A stretch of DNA of 64,000 nucleotides from Anderseniella sp963787895 (lineage in GTDB: Bacteria > Pseudomonadota > Alphaproteobacteria > Rhizobiales > Aestuariivirgaceae), in the NCBI GenBank assembly GCA_963787895.1, contig CAWBEX010000007.1, positions 868,001 to 932,000 on the forward strand, read 5' to 3'. Positions 37,374 to 47,230 of the stretch are shown one piece after another. The notes under the pieces were generated by a model that was not told where the DNA came from, made no database searches, and saw only the letters and a list, made by a program, of their open reading frames with translations. A program made the position numbers and the translations under genes. Position 1 is the stretch's first letter, and each line of letters opens with the position of its first letter.

Positions 37374-40106
37374 TTATCGCTTGCCCCACCAACCAGCCTT
37401 CTTCGGCGCGTTGTCAGGGTCTACGGTGGAGGCCGGTGGCTGCCAGCGTGATGCAGCCGGCGCGGCCAGAGCCTTTTCAGGCACCCGGTCCTGCTTGACT
37501 GTTTCAGCAGGCACAGCCTTCTCGGGCTGCGCATCCTGCTTGACTGTCTCTGTTGCATTGCTGTCAGCAGCCTCAGTCTTCTTCGCAGCGCGCTTGCGCG
37601 GCTTCTTCGCTGGTTTGGACTTCTCAGCGGATTTGGCTGTGTCAGCGTCAGCCTCAACGCCAGCCTCAGCCTCAGCCGCATCTACCTTTTTGGCTGCGCG
37701 CTTGCGTGGCTTTCTGGCTGGCTTGCTGTCTTCTGCGGCCTCGGCCTCGGCGTCTGCCTCATTGCCATCCTCGCTGCCGGTTTCACCAACCGCGTCGTCG
37801 CCGGACCCTGCTGCAGCGGCCTTGCCACGTCCCCCGCGCGAGCGGCGTCTGCGGCCCTTCGGCTTGTCTTCACTTGCAGCGCCATCATCGGCGCCGTCTG
37901 TGTCTGTCTGGCTGTCTGCCTGCTGGGCTTCGTCATCACCAGACGGCTCTGCGCCGTTTTCGCCATCGGCTGCCACTGCACCATCTTCACGCTCTTCGCG
38001 CTGGCGGCGGCCTCCACGGCGTCCGCGGCGGCGGCGGCGCTTCTTGCGAGGCTCACCGTTTTCATCGGTGTGCGCTTCGGTTGCAACCGCAGCTTCAGCT
38101 TCAGCTTCCTCTGGCTCCTGCTCGTCAATGTCATCTTCGACGGGTTCATCATTGGCTTCCATGCCATCGCCCATGGCAATGGCGGTTTCCGATGCAACCG
38201 GCCGGGCGACAGCACCCTTGCGCTCTGGCCGGCGCTCGATGACGCTGTCTGCCTGGGCGCGTTCCGGATCGGAAAGTATATAGATGGAGATGCCGTAATT
38301 GGCCTCCAGCGACAGCAGATGGTCGCGCTTTTCATTGAAGATGTAGAATGCCACATCAGGATGCACGCGCACGTCCATGCTCTCCGGTTTGCGCGACAGA
38401 AGGTTCTCCTCGATGCCGCGCAGTACAGAAAGCGCACAGCTCGATACCGCACGGATGACCCCGGTGCCCTCGCAATGTGAACACTGCCGGGTAGAGCTCT
38501 CCATCATGCCCTGGCGCAGACGCTGCCGTGACATTTCCAGCAGCCCGAAATGCGAAATCCGTCCAACCTGGATGCGCGCGCGGTCGTTCTTCAGGGCGTC
38601 CTTCAGCTTGCGCTCAACGGCCCGGTTGTTGCGATTCTCATCCATGTCGATGAAGTCGATGACAATCAGTCCGGCCAAGTCGCGCAGGCGAAGTTGCCGG
38701 GCAATCTCAACTGACGCCTCAAGGTTCGTCTTGAGCGCCGTATCCTCGATGTTGTGTTCGCGTGTCGCCTTGCCGGAGTTGATGTCGATCGACACCAGCG
38801 CTTCAGTCTGGTTCATCACGATGTATCCGCCCGACGGCAATGTGACTGTCGGTGTGAACAGGCCGTCAAGCTGGCCTTCGACCTGATGCCGGGTGAACAG
38901 CTGGCGGGTATCCTTGTAGAGCTTCACGTTGCGCGCATGGCTGGGCATGAGCATCTTCATGAAGTCCTTGGCTTCCTTGTAGCCTTCCTCACCCTCGACA
39001 ACCACTTCGTCGATGTCCTTGGAATACAGGTCTCGGATGGAACGCTTTATCAGGTTGCCTTCCTCGTAGACGAGGGTAGGGGCGGAGGATTTCAATGTCA
39101 GTTCACGCACCGACTCCCACATCCTGAGCAGGTAGTCATAGTCGCGCCGGATCTCGGTCTTGTTGCGTTGCGCGCCTGCAGTGCGCACAATCAGCCCCAT
39201 GCCTTTCGGCACTTCGATTTCCTTGATCACGTCCTTCAGGCGCCGGCGGTCGGATGCATCGGTGATTTTGCGGGAAATTCCGCCACCACGAGCAGTGTTC
39301 GGCATCAATACGCAATAGCGTCCTGCCAGTGACATGTATGTGGTAAGTGCAGCACCCTTGTTGCCGCGCTCTTCCTTGACCACCTGGATCAACAGCACCT
39401 GGCGGCGCTTGATGACTTCCTGGATCTTGTAGGTCTTGCGCGGTGCACGTTTGCGCGGGGCAGGGGCATCGGTGGCAACGTCGGCATCGTCATTGTCGGC
39501 AACAACGTCGACCGCTTCCTCATCACCATTGTAGTCGTCTGCAGCGTCGTCGTCGTCATCGTCGCGGCTGCCGGACGCTTGCGCCATGGTTTCGTCGCCA
39601 GCATCATCGGCATCTTCAGGGCTTGCGTCGCCTTCACTGGCAGCATCAGATTCTGCGGCGGCGTCATCCTCGTCATCATCACCTTCGGCTTCTTCGCCGC
39701 TGACGTCCTCACTGGCAATCTTGTCGTCCTTGGCCTTGGCTGGGCGTGAGCCCCGGCGCCGGCGCGGCTTTTTCTTGCGGTCGCCTTCCTCGTCCTCTTC
39801 TTCCTGAGCCATGCGGGCGTCTTCGGCCTCGGCTTCCAGCAGTGCCTGCCGGTCGGCTACAGGTATCTGGTAATAGTCGGGATGAATCTCGCTGAACGCC
39901 AGGAAGCCATGCCTGTTTCCGCCATATTCAACGAATGCGGCTTGCAGGGACGGTTCTACCCGGGTGACTTTGGCGAGGTATATATTGCCCTTTAGTGGGC
40001 GGCGGGACGATGATTCGTAGTCGAACTCGTCAATACGGTTTCCGCGGACAACGCAAACCCGGGTTTCTTCCGGATGCGCTGCATCGATAAGCATCTTGCT
40101 GGCCAT
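37374..40106 (-). CDS. rne: Ribonuclease E
   Basis: The main RNA decay endonuclease and scaffold of the degradosome. AAGGA ten bases before the ATG at 40106 supports the start. The S1 domain (GNIYLAKVTRVEPSLQAAFV) is interrupted from about residue 85 to 220 by a very acidic low-complexity insert that is characteristic of alphaproteobacteria. The catalytic region has GLIVIDFIDMDENRNNRAVE with the metal Asp and RIQVGRISHFGLLEMSRQRL; the zinc-link is CSHCEGTG. The last 300 residues are a disordered, alternately acidic and Arg/Lys-rich tail with repeated PRKRAAKK blocks, where partner proteins and RNA bind. Total 910 aa. Confidence 0.97.
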   Translation of the reverse strand: MASKMLIDAAHPEETRVCVVRGNRIDEFDYESSSRRPLKGNIYLAKVTRVEPSLQAAFVEYGGNRHGFLAFSEIHPDYYQIPVADRQALLEAEAEDARMAQEEEDEEGDRKKKPRRRRGSRPAKAKDDKIASEDVSGEEAEGDDDEDDAAAESDAASEGDASPEDADDAGDETMAQASGSRDDDDDDAADDYNGDEEAVDVVADNDDADVATDAPAPRKRAPRKTYKIQEVIKRRQVLLIQVVKEERGNKGAALTTYMSLAGRYCVLMPNTARGGGISRKITDASDRRRLKDVIKEIEVPKGMGLIVRTAGAQRNKTEIRRDYDYLLRMWESVRELTLKSSAPTLVYEEGNLIKRSIRDLYSKDIDEVVVEGEEGYKEAKDFMKMLMPSHARNVKLYKDTRQLFTRHQVEGQLDGLFTPTVTLPSGGYIVMNQTEALVSIDINSGKATREHNIEDTALKTNLEASVEIARQLRLRDLAGLIVIDFIDMDENRNNRAVERKLKDALKNDRARIQVGRISHFGLLEMSRQRLRQGMMESSTRQCSHCEGTGVIRAVSSCALSVLRGIEENLLSRKPESMDVRVHPDVAFYIFNEKRDHLLSLEANYGISIYILSDPERAQADSVIERRPERKGAVARPVASETAIAMGDGMEANDEPVEDDIDEQEPEEAEAEAAVATEAHTDENGEPRKKRRRRRGRRGGRRQREEREDGAVAADGENGAEPSGDDEAQQADSQTDTDGADDGAASEDKPKGRRRRSRGGRGKAAAAGSGDDAVGETGSEDGNEADAEAEAAEDSKPARKPRKRAAKKVDAAEAEAGVEADADTAKSAEKSKPAKKPRKRAAKKTEAADSNATETVKQDAQPEKAVPAETVKQDRVPEKALAAPAASRWQPPASTVDPDNAPKKAGWWGKR

Positions 40107-40702
40107 TCTGGCAATTCCTTGCCGCACACATGGGCAATCATGCCGGCAGACGGCGCTCCGGGCGGCGCGCTTGCTGGCAGATCGGTCACTGTACGGGGGT
40201 CGATGGAACGAGCCTGCGCTGCAGTGCCGTCTGGGCGAACCATTCCAACCCTGTCACTGCCTGTTGGCAGGTTCTGGCCGGATATGCTTGCTGTCGCGCT
40301 CATTCCTGTTTTCCACATGTGTTCGCGCCCAAGTAACGGCGCTGAACGGTTCACTAAACCACTGACGAATGGGTGTTTTCTCTGGCCGCTGGCCATTGTG
40401 CCCAAATTTCCGCCGCGGTGACACTTGCTGTTATACGAGGTGGCGTACGTACCCGCCCGGACCCCCGCAAACGCTAAGAAATCAACTGGCAAAGGCTGTG
40501 GAGCATCTTGCGGGACACTTGTATCCACTAAGCCAAACCAGCTTTGCTTGTACTCGTGTCTGCAATTCTAGGCAATAGACAGTTTTAAATTTTCCCTTAC
40601 GGCAATGTGCCGGCACAAAAGCTAAACGAATGGTTAACCAACCTGCCGATAGTATCTGACCAGGCATGATACGTGTTTCAGGTACGCAGGGAAGGTGCGT
40701 TG
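40107..40702. other. Intergenic region between divergent rne and amiC
   Basis: About 600 bases without a convincing gene. It should hold the promoters and leaders of both genes; alphaproteobacterial rne mRNAs often have long leaders that feed back on RNase E. I see no strong -35/-10 pair. A TGGTTAACCA palindrome at 40631-40640 contains CtrA half-sites (TTAACCA) on both strands, about 65 bases before amiC; this is a weak match. Confidence 0.35.
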
Positions 40703-42142
40703 GTGGGTAAATTCTGGCCAAAACTGATCGGGCTGGCTGGCAGTGGCTGGCCATTGCTGGTTGCCATGGCGCTCATCGTTCTGGCAATCCATGCATCGTT
40801 GTCGCCACCGGTTCAAGCCGAGGCGCCGCCGGTGGCAGAGATTTTTGATGCCCGTCTTACCGGCAATGAAGAACGCACGCGATTCGTTGCAGACCTGGAT
40901 ACCGCCGTCAGCTATTCGGTGTATGTGGTTGCTGATCCATACCGTGTTGTCGTCGACATGCCGGGTGTGCGTTTTTCCATGCTGCCCGATACTGGAGATC
41001 AGGAAAAAGGACTTATAAAGTCATTCCGCTTTGGTCAGATAGAGCCTGGCAAGTCTCGCATTGTCATCGACACCAACGGCCCGGTGCTGATCGAAAAGTC
41101 GTTTGTCCTGAACCCGCAGGACGGCCAGCCTGCTCGGATGGTCATTGATCTTGTCCAGACGGATCTGCGCACTTTTTCCCGCATCAAGTCCAACGAAGCT
41201 CAACCAGAGCAGGAACTGGCGCAAACAGGCCCGCCTGCCACTGCGCAGGATGCCCCGCTGCCTGACACTCTCGCTGCCCTGCTGGCGCGTGAAGGTGTTG
41301 CTCCGATTGAGCAGGAAACTGCAAGCATCGACCTGCAAGGACAGGGTTATGTGCCCAAACCCCGGCCCAAGCCGCTGCGTGGTGGAGCGGGCGGGCTTGC
41401 TGCGTCTGCTCCGGACCAGCCGTCAGCACCACCTGCAAAACCCGTCATTGTGCTCGATCCGGGCCATGGCGGCATGGATGGCGGAACGGTTTCAAGGTCA
41501 GGCGTGGCCGAGAAGGAAGTTGTGCTGTCATTTGCCCGCGAGTTGCGCAGAAGGCTCAATGCCTCCGGGCGCTTTGAAGTGCACATGACGCGTAACGACG
41601 ACACATTTGTCCCGCTGGGCAGGCGCGTGCGCATTGCGCGCCAGAAGGAGGCCGACCTTTTCATTGCAATCCATGCCGACAGCCTGCGTCAGCAGGGGGT
41701 GCGCGGGGCAACTGTATACACCTTGTCGGATAAGGCCTCTGACGCGGAAGCCGCTGCCCTTGCAGAGAAGGAAAACGCTGCTGACTTCATAAACGGCATC
41801 GATCTTGGCGAAAATATTGACCATGAAGTAGGCGGCATCCTGTTGGATCTGGCGCTGCGTGAAACCAAGAATCACTCGATCTATTTTGCCCGCCGTGTCG
41901 TTAAGTCGTTGGGTCCGGTGACGCCACTAAACCGGCGCCCGATGCGGTCTGCCGGCTTCAAGGTGCTGAAAGCGCCTGATGTGCCTTCCGTGCTGCTGGA
42001 ACTGGGATACTTGTCCAACCGGCGTGACGAGAAGAACCTTGTGTCTGACAAATGGCGTGAAAATGCATCCTCTGCAGTGGCACAGGCCATCGACGCCTTC
42101 TTCTCACCTGAAGTGGCAGCCAGGCAGCAACAAGCACAATGA
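40703..42142 (+). CDS. amiC: N-acetylmuramoyl-L-alanine amidase (AmiC-like)
   Basis: This periplasmic amidase cleaves peptide stems from glycan to split daughter cells. A GTG at 40703 is preferred for AGGGAAGG seven bases upstream; a GTG at 40673 also fits. After a signal anchor comes an AMIN domain (EIFDARLTGNEERTRFVADL, ... VIDLVQTDLRTF) that binds peptidoglycan, a Pro-rich linker, and the Amidase_3 domain. Zinc and catalytic residues lie in VIVLDPGHGGMDGG, EKEVVLSFARELRRRLN, FIAIHADSLR and VLLELGYLSNRRDE. The gene is 166 bases before mrcA on the same strand. Confidence 0.92.
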   Translation: MGKFWPKLIGLAGSGWPLLVAMALIVLAIHASLSPPVQAEAPPVAEIFDARLTGNEERTRFVADLDTAVSYSVYVVADPYRVVVDMPGVRFSMLPDTGDQEKGLIKSFRFGQIEPGKSRIVIDTNGPVLIEKSFVLNPQDGQPARMVIDLVQTDLRTFSRIKSNEAQPEQELAQTGPPATAQDAPLPDTLAALLAREGVAPIEQETASIDLQGQGYVPKPRPKPLRGGAGGLAASAPDQPSAPPAKPVIVLDPGHGGMDGGTVSRSGVAEKEVVLSFARELRRRLNASGRFEVHMTRNDDTFVPLGRRVRIARQKEADLFIAIHADSLRQQGVRGATVYTLSDKASDAEAAALAEKENAADFINGIDLGENIDHEVGGILLDLALRETKNHSIYFARRVVKSLGPVTPLNRRPMRSAGFKVLKAPDVPSVLLELGYLSNRRDEKNLVSDKWRENASSAVAQAIDAFFSPEVAARQQQAQ

Positions 42143-42308
42143 CAATAGCAATGGGGCGTACGAAGCTGGTGCACGGCCTCTTGCGTCTGCCACACATTTC
42201 AGCATTTCTGTTCACCCCGCCAACCGATTGCCACAAAGCTTGTGCATGTGCTACTCACGCGGCAGCCCGTGTGGTATGATCTGCGCGGAATCGGGGACAC
42301 AATTCTGA

Positions 42309-44831
42309 ATGCTCAGGTTTATCAAATACCTGTTCAGTTTTGGCATAGCGATGGGTTTGGCACTGGCGCTGGCCGGAGCCTACATTATTTATGACACGTC
42401 AAAGACGCTGCCATCGCACGAAAGTCTTGCCAAATATGAACCGCCGGTAATGACCCGCATCCACGCCGGTGACGGCTCGCTGCTGGCTGAATACGCCAAG
42501 GAGCGCCGGCTCTTCGTACCTATAAGCGCAGTGCCTGAACGTCTCATTCAGGCCGTCATATCTGCTGAGGACAAGAACTTCTACAGCCACAAGGGTGTGG
42601 ACCCGGAAGCTCTTGCACGCGCTGTTGCCGTCAATGTGCAGGCGGTGATAAAGGGCTCCAACCGCCGTTTCATCGGGGCATCGACAATCACCCAGCAGGT
42701 GGCGAAGAACTTTCTGCTCACCAATGAGCGTACCGTTACCCGCAAACTGCGTGAGGCGCTGATTGCGCTTCGCATGGAAAGTTCTTTTACCAAGGACCAG
42801 ATTCTCGAGCTTTACCTGAACGAGATTTTCCTCGGGCAGGGCTCCTATGGTGTCGCCGCCGCCTCGCTTAACTATTTCGGTAAGTCGCTGGGCGAGCTTG
42901 ACCTGGCCCAGATCGCCTACCTTGCCGCATTGCCGAAAGGCCCGGCAAACTATCATCCAGTGCGCCAGAAGGATCGGGCCATCGAGCGGCGCAACTGGGT
43001 GCTGGAGCGTATGAACGAGAACGGTTACATCACAGAAGCGGAAATGCGTGAAGCCCAGTCCAGGGACATAGAAGTCACGCTGCGCCCGTTCGGCGCCAAG
43101 CAGTTTGCCGCTGAATATTTCACTGAAGAAGCCCGGCAGTCAGTTGAAGACATCTATGGCAAGGAAGTCCTGCGCACTGGCGGCCTGTCAGTCAGAACGA
43201 CGATTGACCCGAAGCTCCAGATATTTGCCCGTCAGGCGCTTGCCAGCGGCCTGATCAAGTTTGACCGTGAGCACGGCTACCGCGGTCCGTTGAGCCAGAT
43301 ATCCGTGTCGCCGGATTGGCCGGCAGAGCTGTCCAAGATGCAGCAGTTGTCAGATGTCTATCCGTGGCAAATTTCAGTGGTGCTGGAAGTCAATGACGAA
43401 GCCGCCGAAATCGGCTTGCGCCCGTCGCGGGTCGTCAAGGGCCGGACAGCCAGTGGCAGAAAGGGATCAATCCCTCTCGCCAATCTGGTCTGGGCGCGCG
43501 AGGCCAAGGGGCTGAACAAGAACGGTGTTGTACTTGGAAACAAAGTCACATCTGCAACCCAGGTGTTGAAACCAGGTGACGTGATCTACGCCGCACCTTC
43601 AGGTGATGGCAAGACCTGGCATCTGGTGCAGTTGCCCGAGATTGACGGAGGGTTGGTGGCTATGGATCCGCACACCGGCCGCGTGCTTGCGCTGGCGGGC
43701 GGGTTCTCCTACAGCCGCAGCCAGTTCGACAGGGTTGCACAAGCCAAGCGGCAGCCGGGCTCATCCATCAAGCCATTTGTTTATGCTGCTGCCCTGGACA
43801 ACGGCTACACCCCGTCCTCGGTGGTGCTGGATGCACCCATTGAGGTCAAGTTGAGCAGTGGTGAAACCTGGAAGCCGTCCAACTATTCCAACAAGTTCTA
43901 CGGCCCTTCCACGTTGCGCCGCGGAATTGAGTTTTCAAGAAATGTCATGACGGTGCGGCTGGCCCAGGACATGGGCATCAAGAAGTTCACCGGCCTCACC
44001 GAGCGGCTCGGGATCTATCAGCGCCTGTCGCCTGTTCTGGCAACATCGCTTGGTTCGGGTGAAACCACCTTGCTGAAAATGACGACTGCCTATTCCGTGC
44101 TGGCCAATGGCGGCAAGAAGGTCACTGCCACCATGATAGACCGCATTCAGGACCGCTATGGGCGAACCGTCTGGCGCCACGACAAGCGCGAGTGTATCGG
44201 TTGCAATGCGGCTGAATGGGAAGATCAGGCCGAGCCGGAATTCATTGATTCGCGCGAAGAGATCATGAACCCGTATACCGCATATCAGATCACCTCCATG
44301 CTGGAAGGCGTGGTGGAGCGCGGCACAGGCAGCAAGCTGCAGGAAGTCGGCAAGCCGATCGCCGGCAAGACGGGCACCACCAACGACGAGCGTGACGCAT
44401 GGTTCATCGGCTACACACCTGACCTGGTGGTCGGCGTTTATGTTGGCTACGACCGTCCGCAACCCATGGGCAAGGGCGAGACCGGCGGAGCGCTGGCAGC
44501 TCCGATCGTGTCGGACTTCATGAAGCTGGCATTGAAGGACAAGTCTGCAACTCCGTTCCGCGTCCCCTCCGGCGTCCGGTTGATCCCGATCAATCCGAAG
44601 AGCGGCAAGCGCGGCACCTACGGCGATGACAATGTCATCCTCGAGGCATTCAAGCCGGGCGAGGAACCGCCCGCACGCTCGCGCATTGTCACCGGCGGCG
44701 ATGCGCTTGCATCCAGCGGTGTCAGCATTGGCGGCGAGTCTGGCGGGTTTGGCGGTTCCGGTGGCGGCAACGCAGGTGCAGCGGCAGTGTCTGAAGGCGG
44801 GTTGACGACAGGCACTGGTGGCCTGTACTGA
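42309..44831 (+). CDS. mrcA: Penicillin-binding protein 1A, bifunctional
   Basis: A class A PBP of 840 aa polymerising and cross-linking peptidoglycan. An N-terminal anchor (residues 8-28) is followed by the GT51 transglycosylase: IQAVISAEDKNFYSHKGVDP with the catalytic Glu, STITQQVAKNFLL, KILELYLNEIFLGQGSYGV-like RxxKDQILELYLNEIF. The transpeptidase has RQPGSSIKPFVYAAALDNGY (Ser-x-x-Lys), SRN as the S-x-N motif and GKTGTTNDERDAWF. An OB-like insert lies between the domains, and the C-terminus is a Gly/Ser-rich tail. It follows amiC and precedes prfB by 38 bases. Confidence 0.96.
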   Translation: MLRFIKYLFSFGIAMGLALALAGAYIIYDTSKTLPSHESLAKYEPPVMTRIHAGDGSLLAEYAKERRLFVPISAVPERLIQAVISAEDKNFYSHKGVDPEALARAVAVNVQAVIKGSNRRFIGASTITQQVAKNFLLTNERTVTRKLREALIALRMESSFTKDQILELYLNEIFLGQGSYGVAAASLNYFGKSLGELDLAQIAYLAALPKGPANYHPVRQKDRAIERRNWVLERMNENGYITEAEMREAQSRDIEVTLRPFGAKQFAAEYFTEEARQSVEDIYGKEVLRTGGLSVRTTIDPKLQIFARQALASGLIKFDREHGYRGPLSQISVSPDWPAELSKMQQLSDVYPWQISVVLEVNDEAAEIGLRPSRVVKGRTASGRKGSIPLANLVWAREAKGLNKNGVVLGNKVTSATQVLKPGDVIYAAPSGDGKTWHLVQLPEIDGGLVAMDPHTGRVLALAGGFSYSRSQFDRVAQAKRQPGSSIKPFVYAAALDNGYTPSSVVLDAPIEVKLSSGETWKPSNYSNKFYGPSTLRRGIEFSRNVMTVRLAQDMGIKKFTGLTERLGIYQRLSPVLATSLGSGETTLLKMTTAYSVLANGGKKVTATMIDRIQDRYGRTVWRHDKRECIGCNAAEWEDQAEPEFIDSREEIMNPYTAYQITSMLEGVVERGTGSKLQEVGKPIAGKTGTTNDERDAWFIGYTPDLVVGVYVGYDRPQPMGKGETGGALAAPIVSDFMKLALKDKSATPFRVPSGVRLIPINPKSGKRGTYGDDNVILEAFKPGEEPPARSRIVTGGDALASSGVSIGGESGGFGGSGGGNAGAAAVSEGGLTTGTGGLY

Positions 44832-44869
44832 GCGCACATAGCTTGCTCACTGCCTGATTTGGGATTCAC

Positions 44870-46001
44870 ATGCGCGCTGAAATCGAGACGCTGGTCGACG
44901 AAATGAAGCAGTCCATCGGACTGCTGAGGAGGCATCTTTGACTGGGATCAGGCACTGCGTGATCTCGACCTCCTGAATGCTCAGGTTGAAGACCCCAACC
45001 TGTGGGACAATCCAGAAGAGGCGCAGAAAGTCATGCGCCGCCGCCAGGATCTGGAGAGCCGCATATCCACTGTCAAGCGCCTTGAGCAGACCATAGCCGA
45101 CAATATCGAGTTGATCGAACTTGGCGAGATGGAAGGCGATCAATCTGTTGTCGATGACGCTGAAGAAGGCATCAAGGCGTTGCGTCCGGAAATCGCCAAA
45201 CTGGAAATTGAGACGCTTCTTTCCGGCGAGGCCGACAGCAACGACAGCTTCCTGGAAGTGCACGCCGGCGCTGGCGGTACCGAAAGCCAGGACTGGGCCT
45301 CTATGCTCAACCGAATGTACACGCGCTGGGCTGAAAAGCAGGGCTACAAGGTTGAACTCATCGAATTGCATGATGGTGAAGAGGCCGGCATCAAGTCGGC
45401 TACGCTCAAGATCAACGGCCACAACGCCTATGGCCGATTAAAGACGGAGAGCGGCGTGCACCGGCTGGTTCGCATCTCGCCATATGATTCCAATGCCCGC
45501 CGTCACACCTCGTTTGCCTCTGTCTGGGCCTATCCCGTGGTCGATGACAACATTGAGATCGAGATCAACGAAAGCGATTGCCGCATCGACACTTACCGTT
45601 CATCCGGCGCTGGCGGCCAGCATGTGAACACCACTGATTCTGCCGTTCGCATCACCCACATCCCGACCAATATTGTGGTGCAGTGCCAGAACGAACGCTC
45701 CCAGCACAAGAACCGCGCTACCGCCTGGAACATGCTGCGTGCAAGATTGTATGAACGCGAATTGCAGATCCGCGAAGAAGTTGCAAACGCCGAAGAAGCA
45801 ACCAAGACCGATATCGGCTGGGGTCACCAGATCCGCTCCTATGTCCTGCAGCCTTACCAACTGGTGAAGGACCTGCGTACAGGCCACGAAAGCACAAATC
45901 CGACAGCAGTACTGGACGGCGACCTGAACGAGTTCATCGAGGCCTCACTTGCCCAGCGCGTCCATGGCGGCGGGCCAGATGGCGTGGAAGATATCGACTG
46001 A
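44870..46001 (+). CDS. prfB: Peptide chain release factor 2, with programmed +1 frameshift
   Basis: RF2 recognises UGA and UAA stop codons. Translation begins at ATG 44870 and runs 23 codons to an in-frame TGA (44939-44941). A +1 shift at CTT-TGA-C continues in the next frame from GAC at 44940 to the stop at 46001, giving a 376-aa protein. GAGVHRLVR-type SESGVHRLVRISPYDSNARR carries Ser203-Pro204-Tyr205, the stop-codon recognition tripeptide (SPF in E. coli). GGQ (248-250) sits in YRSSGAGGQHVNTTDSAVRI and triggers peptide release. A reading starting only at 45033 would lack the N-terminal helix. The gene follows mrcA by 38 bases. Confidence 0.97.
44927..44942 (+). promoter_or_regulatory. prfB recoding site: internal Shine-Dalgarno and CTTTGAC shift site
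   Basis: AGGAGG (44927-44932) lies three bases before CTT-TGA-C (44936-44942). The arrangement matches the E. coli autoregulatory site (AGGGGG-TAT-CTT-TGA-C) with an even closer SD match. Low RF2 lets the ribosome slip +1; high RF2 ends translation at TGA. Confidence 0.95.
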
Positions 46002-46020
46002 GCCGCAGGAACAAGGTGCG

Positions 46021-46659
46021 ATGAAGAAGCCAGTCACCATCCAGGCGCTTGAAGATCTCGGCCGGGTGCGGCTATCTGCGCACTTCTTCATGCGTGATTT
46101 TCTGTACTCCGACATCACCAACCTGCACGGTTTGCCGAACATTCCCGATGACCCCGACCTGGCCATCGCCGCTGGCAAGAGATTGTGCGAGGAGTTGCTG
46201 GAGCCGCTCGAAGCCACGTTTGGCCGAATCGCTGTCCGTTCGGCATACCGCTCCTGCGAGGTCAACGGATACGGCTCACAGTTGCAGAGGGCCGGAAATG
46301 GCGCATACAAGTGCGCTTCCAACGAGCACAACCTTGCCGGCCATATCTGGGACCGACGCGACGGCGAAGGCCGCATGGGGGCAACCGCCAGTATTGTTGT
46401 TCCGTGGTTTGCAGACCGCTATGTGCAGGGCGCAGACTGGCGTGCGCTGGCGTGGTGGATACATGACCACCTGCCATACTCATCAATGTACTTCTTTCCC
46501 AAGCTCGCCGCGTTCAACCTGCAATGGCGCGAGCAGCCAGTGCGGCGCATCGACTCCTATGTCAACCCGCGTGGCACCTTGACCAAGCCGGGCATGGACA
46601 ACCACGAAGGCTCGCACGCTGAGTGGTATGAAGGATTTCCTGCATTGAGGGCCAGCTGA
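46021..46659 (+). CDS. Peptidase M15-like conserved protein (212 aa)
   Basis: AAGGTG ahead of ATG 46021 supports the start. The sequence has RIAVRSAYRSCEVN, resembling the R-S-G-Y-R-S motif of M15 D,D-carboxypeptidases, then YKCASNEHNLAGHIWDRRDG, a spaced variant of the S-x-H-x-x-G-x-A-x-D zinc site, and VDTWRE-like WIHDHLPYSSMYFFP. No signal peptide is seen, so the protein would be cytosolic or exported by other means. A peptidoglycan-related enzyme or a non-catalytic relative is inferred; the spacing change leaves activity uncertain. It is 20 bases after prfB and converges with the bactofilin. Confidence 0.6.
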   Translation: MKKPVTIQALEDLGRVRLSAHFFMRDFLYSDITNLHGLPNIPDDPDLAIAAGKRLCEELLEPLEATFGRIAVRSAYRSCEVNGYGSQLQRAGNGAYKCASNEHNLAGHIWDRRDGEGRMGATASIVVPWFADRYVQGADWRALAWWIHDHLPYSSMYFFPKLAAFNLQWREQPVRRIDSYVNPRGTLTKPGMDNHEGSHAEWYEGFPALRAS

Positions 46660-46669
46660 CAGGCGACGT

Positions 46670-47230
46670 TCACTCTGCCGCTTTTGGCTTGCGCACCGGG
46701 GTAGGGCGGGCGTAATCGTCCTCGTCATGGCTGGCTTCATTGTCCGTGCCAGGCAGCGAGTAGACATTCTCCTGATGCGCATAATCATCGTAGTACGGGG
46801 CAGGCGGTTGCGACCAGGCAGCATAATCCTGCGTCGCGTCAAACGGTTCTGACAATGGGTCTTCGACACGGCGAATCTTGCCGTCAACATGCGCACCGTT
46901 CTCGATGGACAGTGTCTGGTTGATGACATCGCCTTCAATGTGTGCGCCAGCATATATGTGAATGTGCAGTGCGCGAATCGGGCCAATGACACGCCCGCGT
47001 ACAATCACTTCCTCAGCGCTGATATCGCCGTAGACAACTCCGTTTGCATCCACGACCACCGCACGAGCACGCAAGGTGCCGTTTATTGTTCCATCAACCT
47101 GCAACTCGCCACTGGTTGACACAGACCCGTCAATTACAAGGTCCATTGACAGTAAAGATGGTCCAGACCTTTGCCTGTTGCGCCCCGGATTCGCCTTTGG
47201 GTGCTTAGCGGGTGATTTCTTGAAAAACAT
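46670..47230 (-). CDS. Bactofilin cytoskeletal protein (186 aa)
   Basis: Bactofilins polymerise into membrane-bound filaments that direct local cell-wall synthesis. The central domain (residues 30-125) is a beta-helix of repeats: DLVIDGSVSTSGELQVDGTI, NGTLRARAVVVDANGVVYGD, ISAEEVIVRGRVIGPIRALH and LSIENGAHVDGKIRRVEDP. The N-terminus is basic and Pro-rich, the C-terminus acidic and disordered. The ATG at 47230 lies inside the last codons of the M23 gene, with GGAAGG six bases before it, so the two are translationally coupled. In Caulobacter and Hyphomicrobium bactofilins work with an M23 peptidase (LmdC). Confidence 0.93.
   Translation of the reverse strand: MFFKKSPAKHPKANPGRNRQRSGPSLLSMDLVIDGSVSTSGELQVDGTINGTLRARAVVVDANGVVYGDISAEEVIVRGRVIGPIRALHIHIYAGAHIEGDVINQTLSIENGAHVDGKIRRVEDPLSEPFDATQDYAAWSQPPAPYYDDYAHQENVYSLPGTDNEASHDEDDYARPTPVRKPKAAE

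Noticed and set aside
40631..40640. CtrA regulation of amiC from the TGGTTAACCA palindrome
   Set aside because: Only half-sites, with no second TTAA at seven-base spacing; mentioned under the intergenic region but not claimed.
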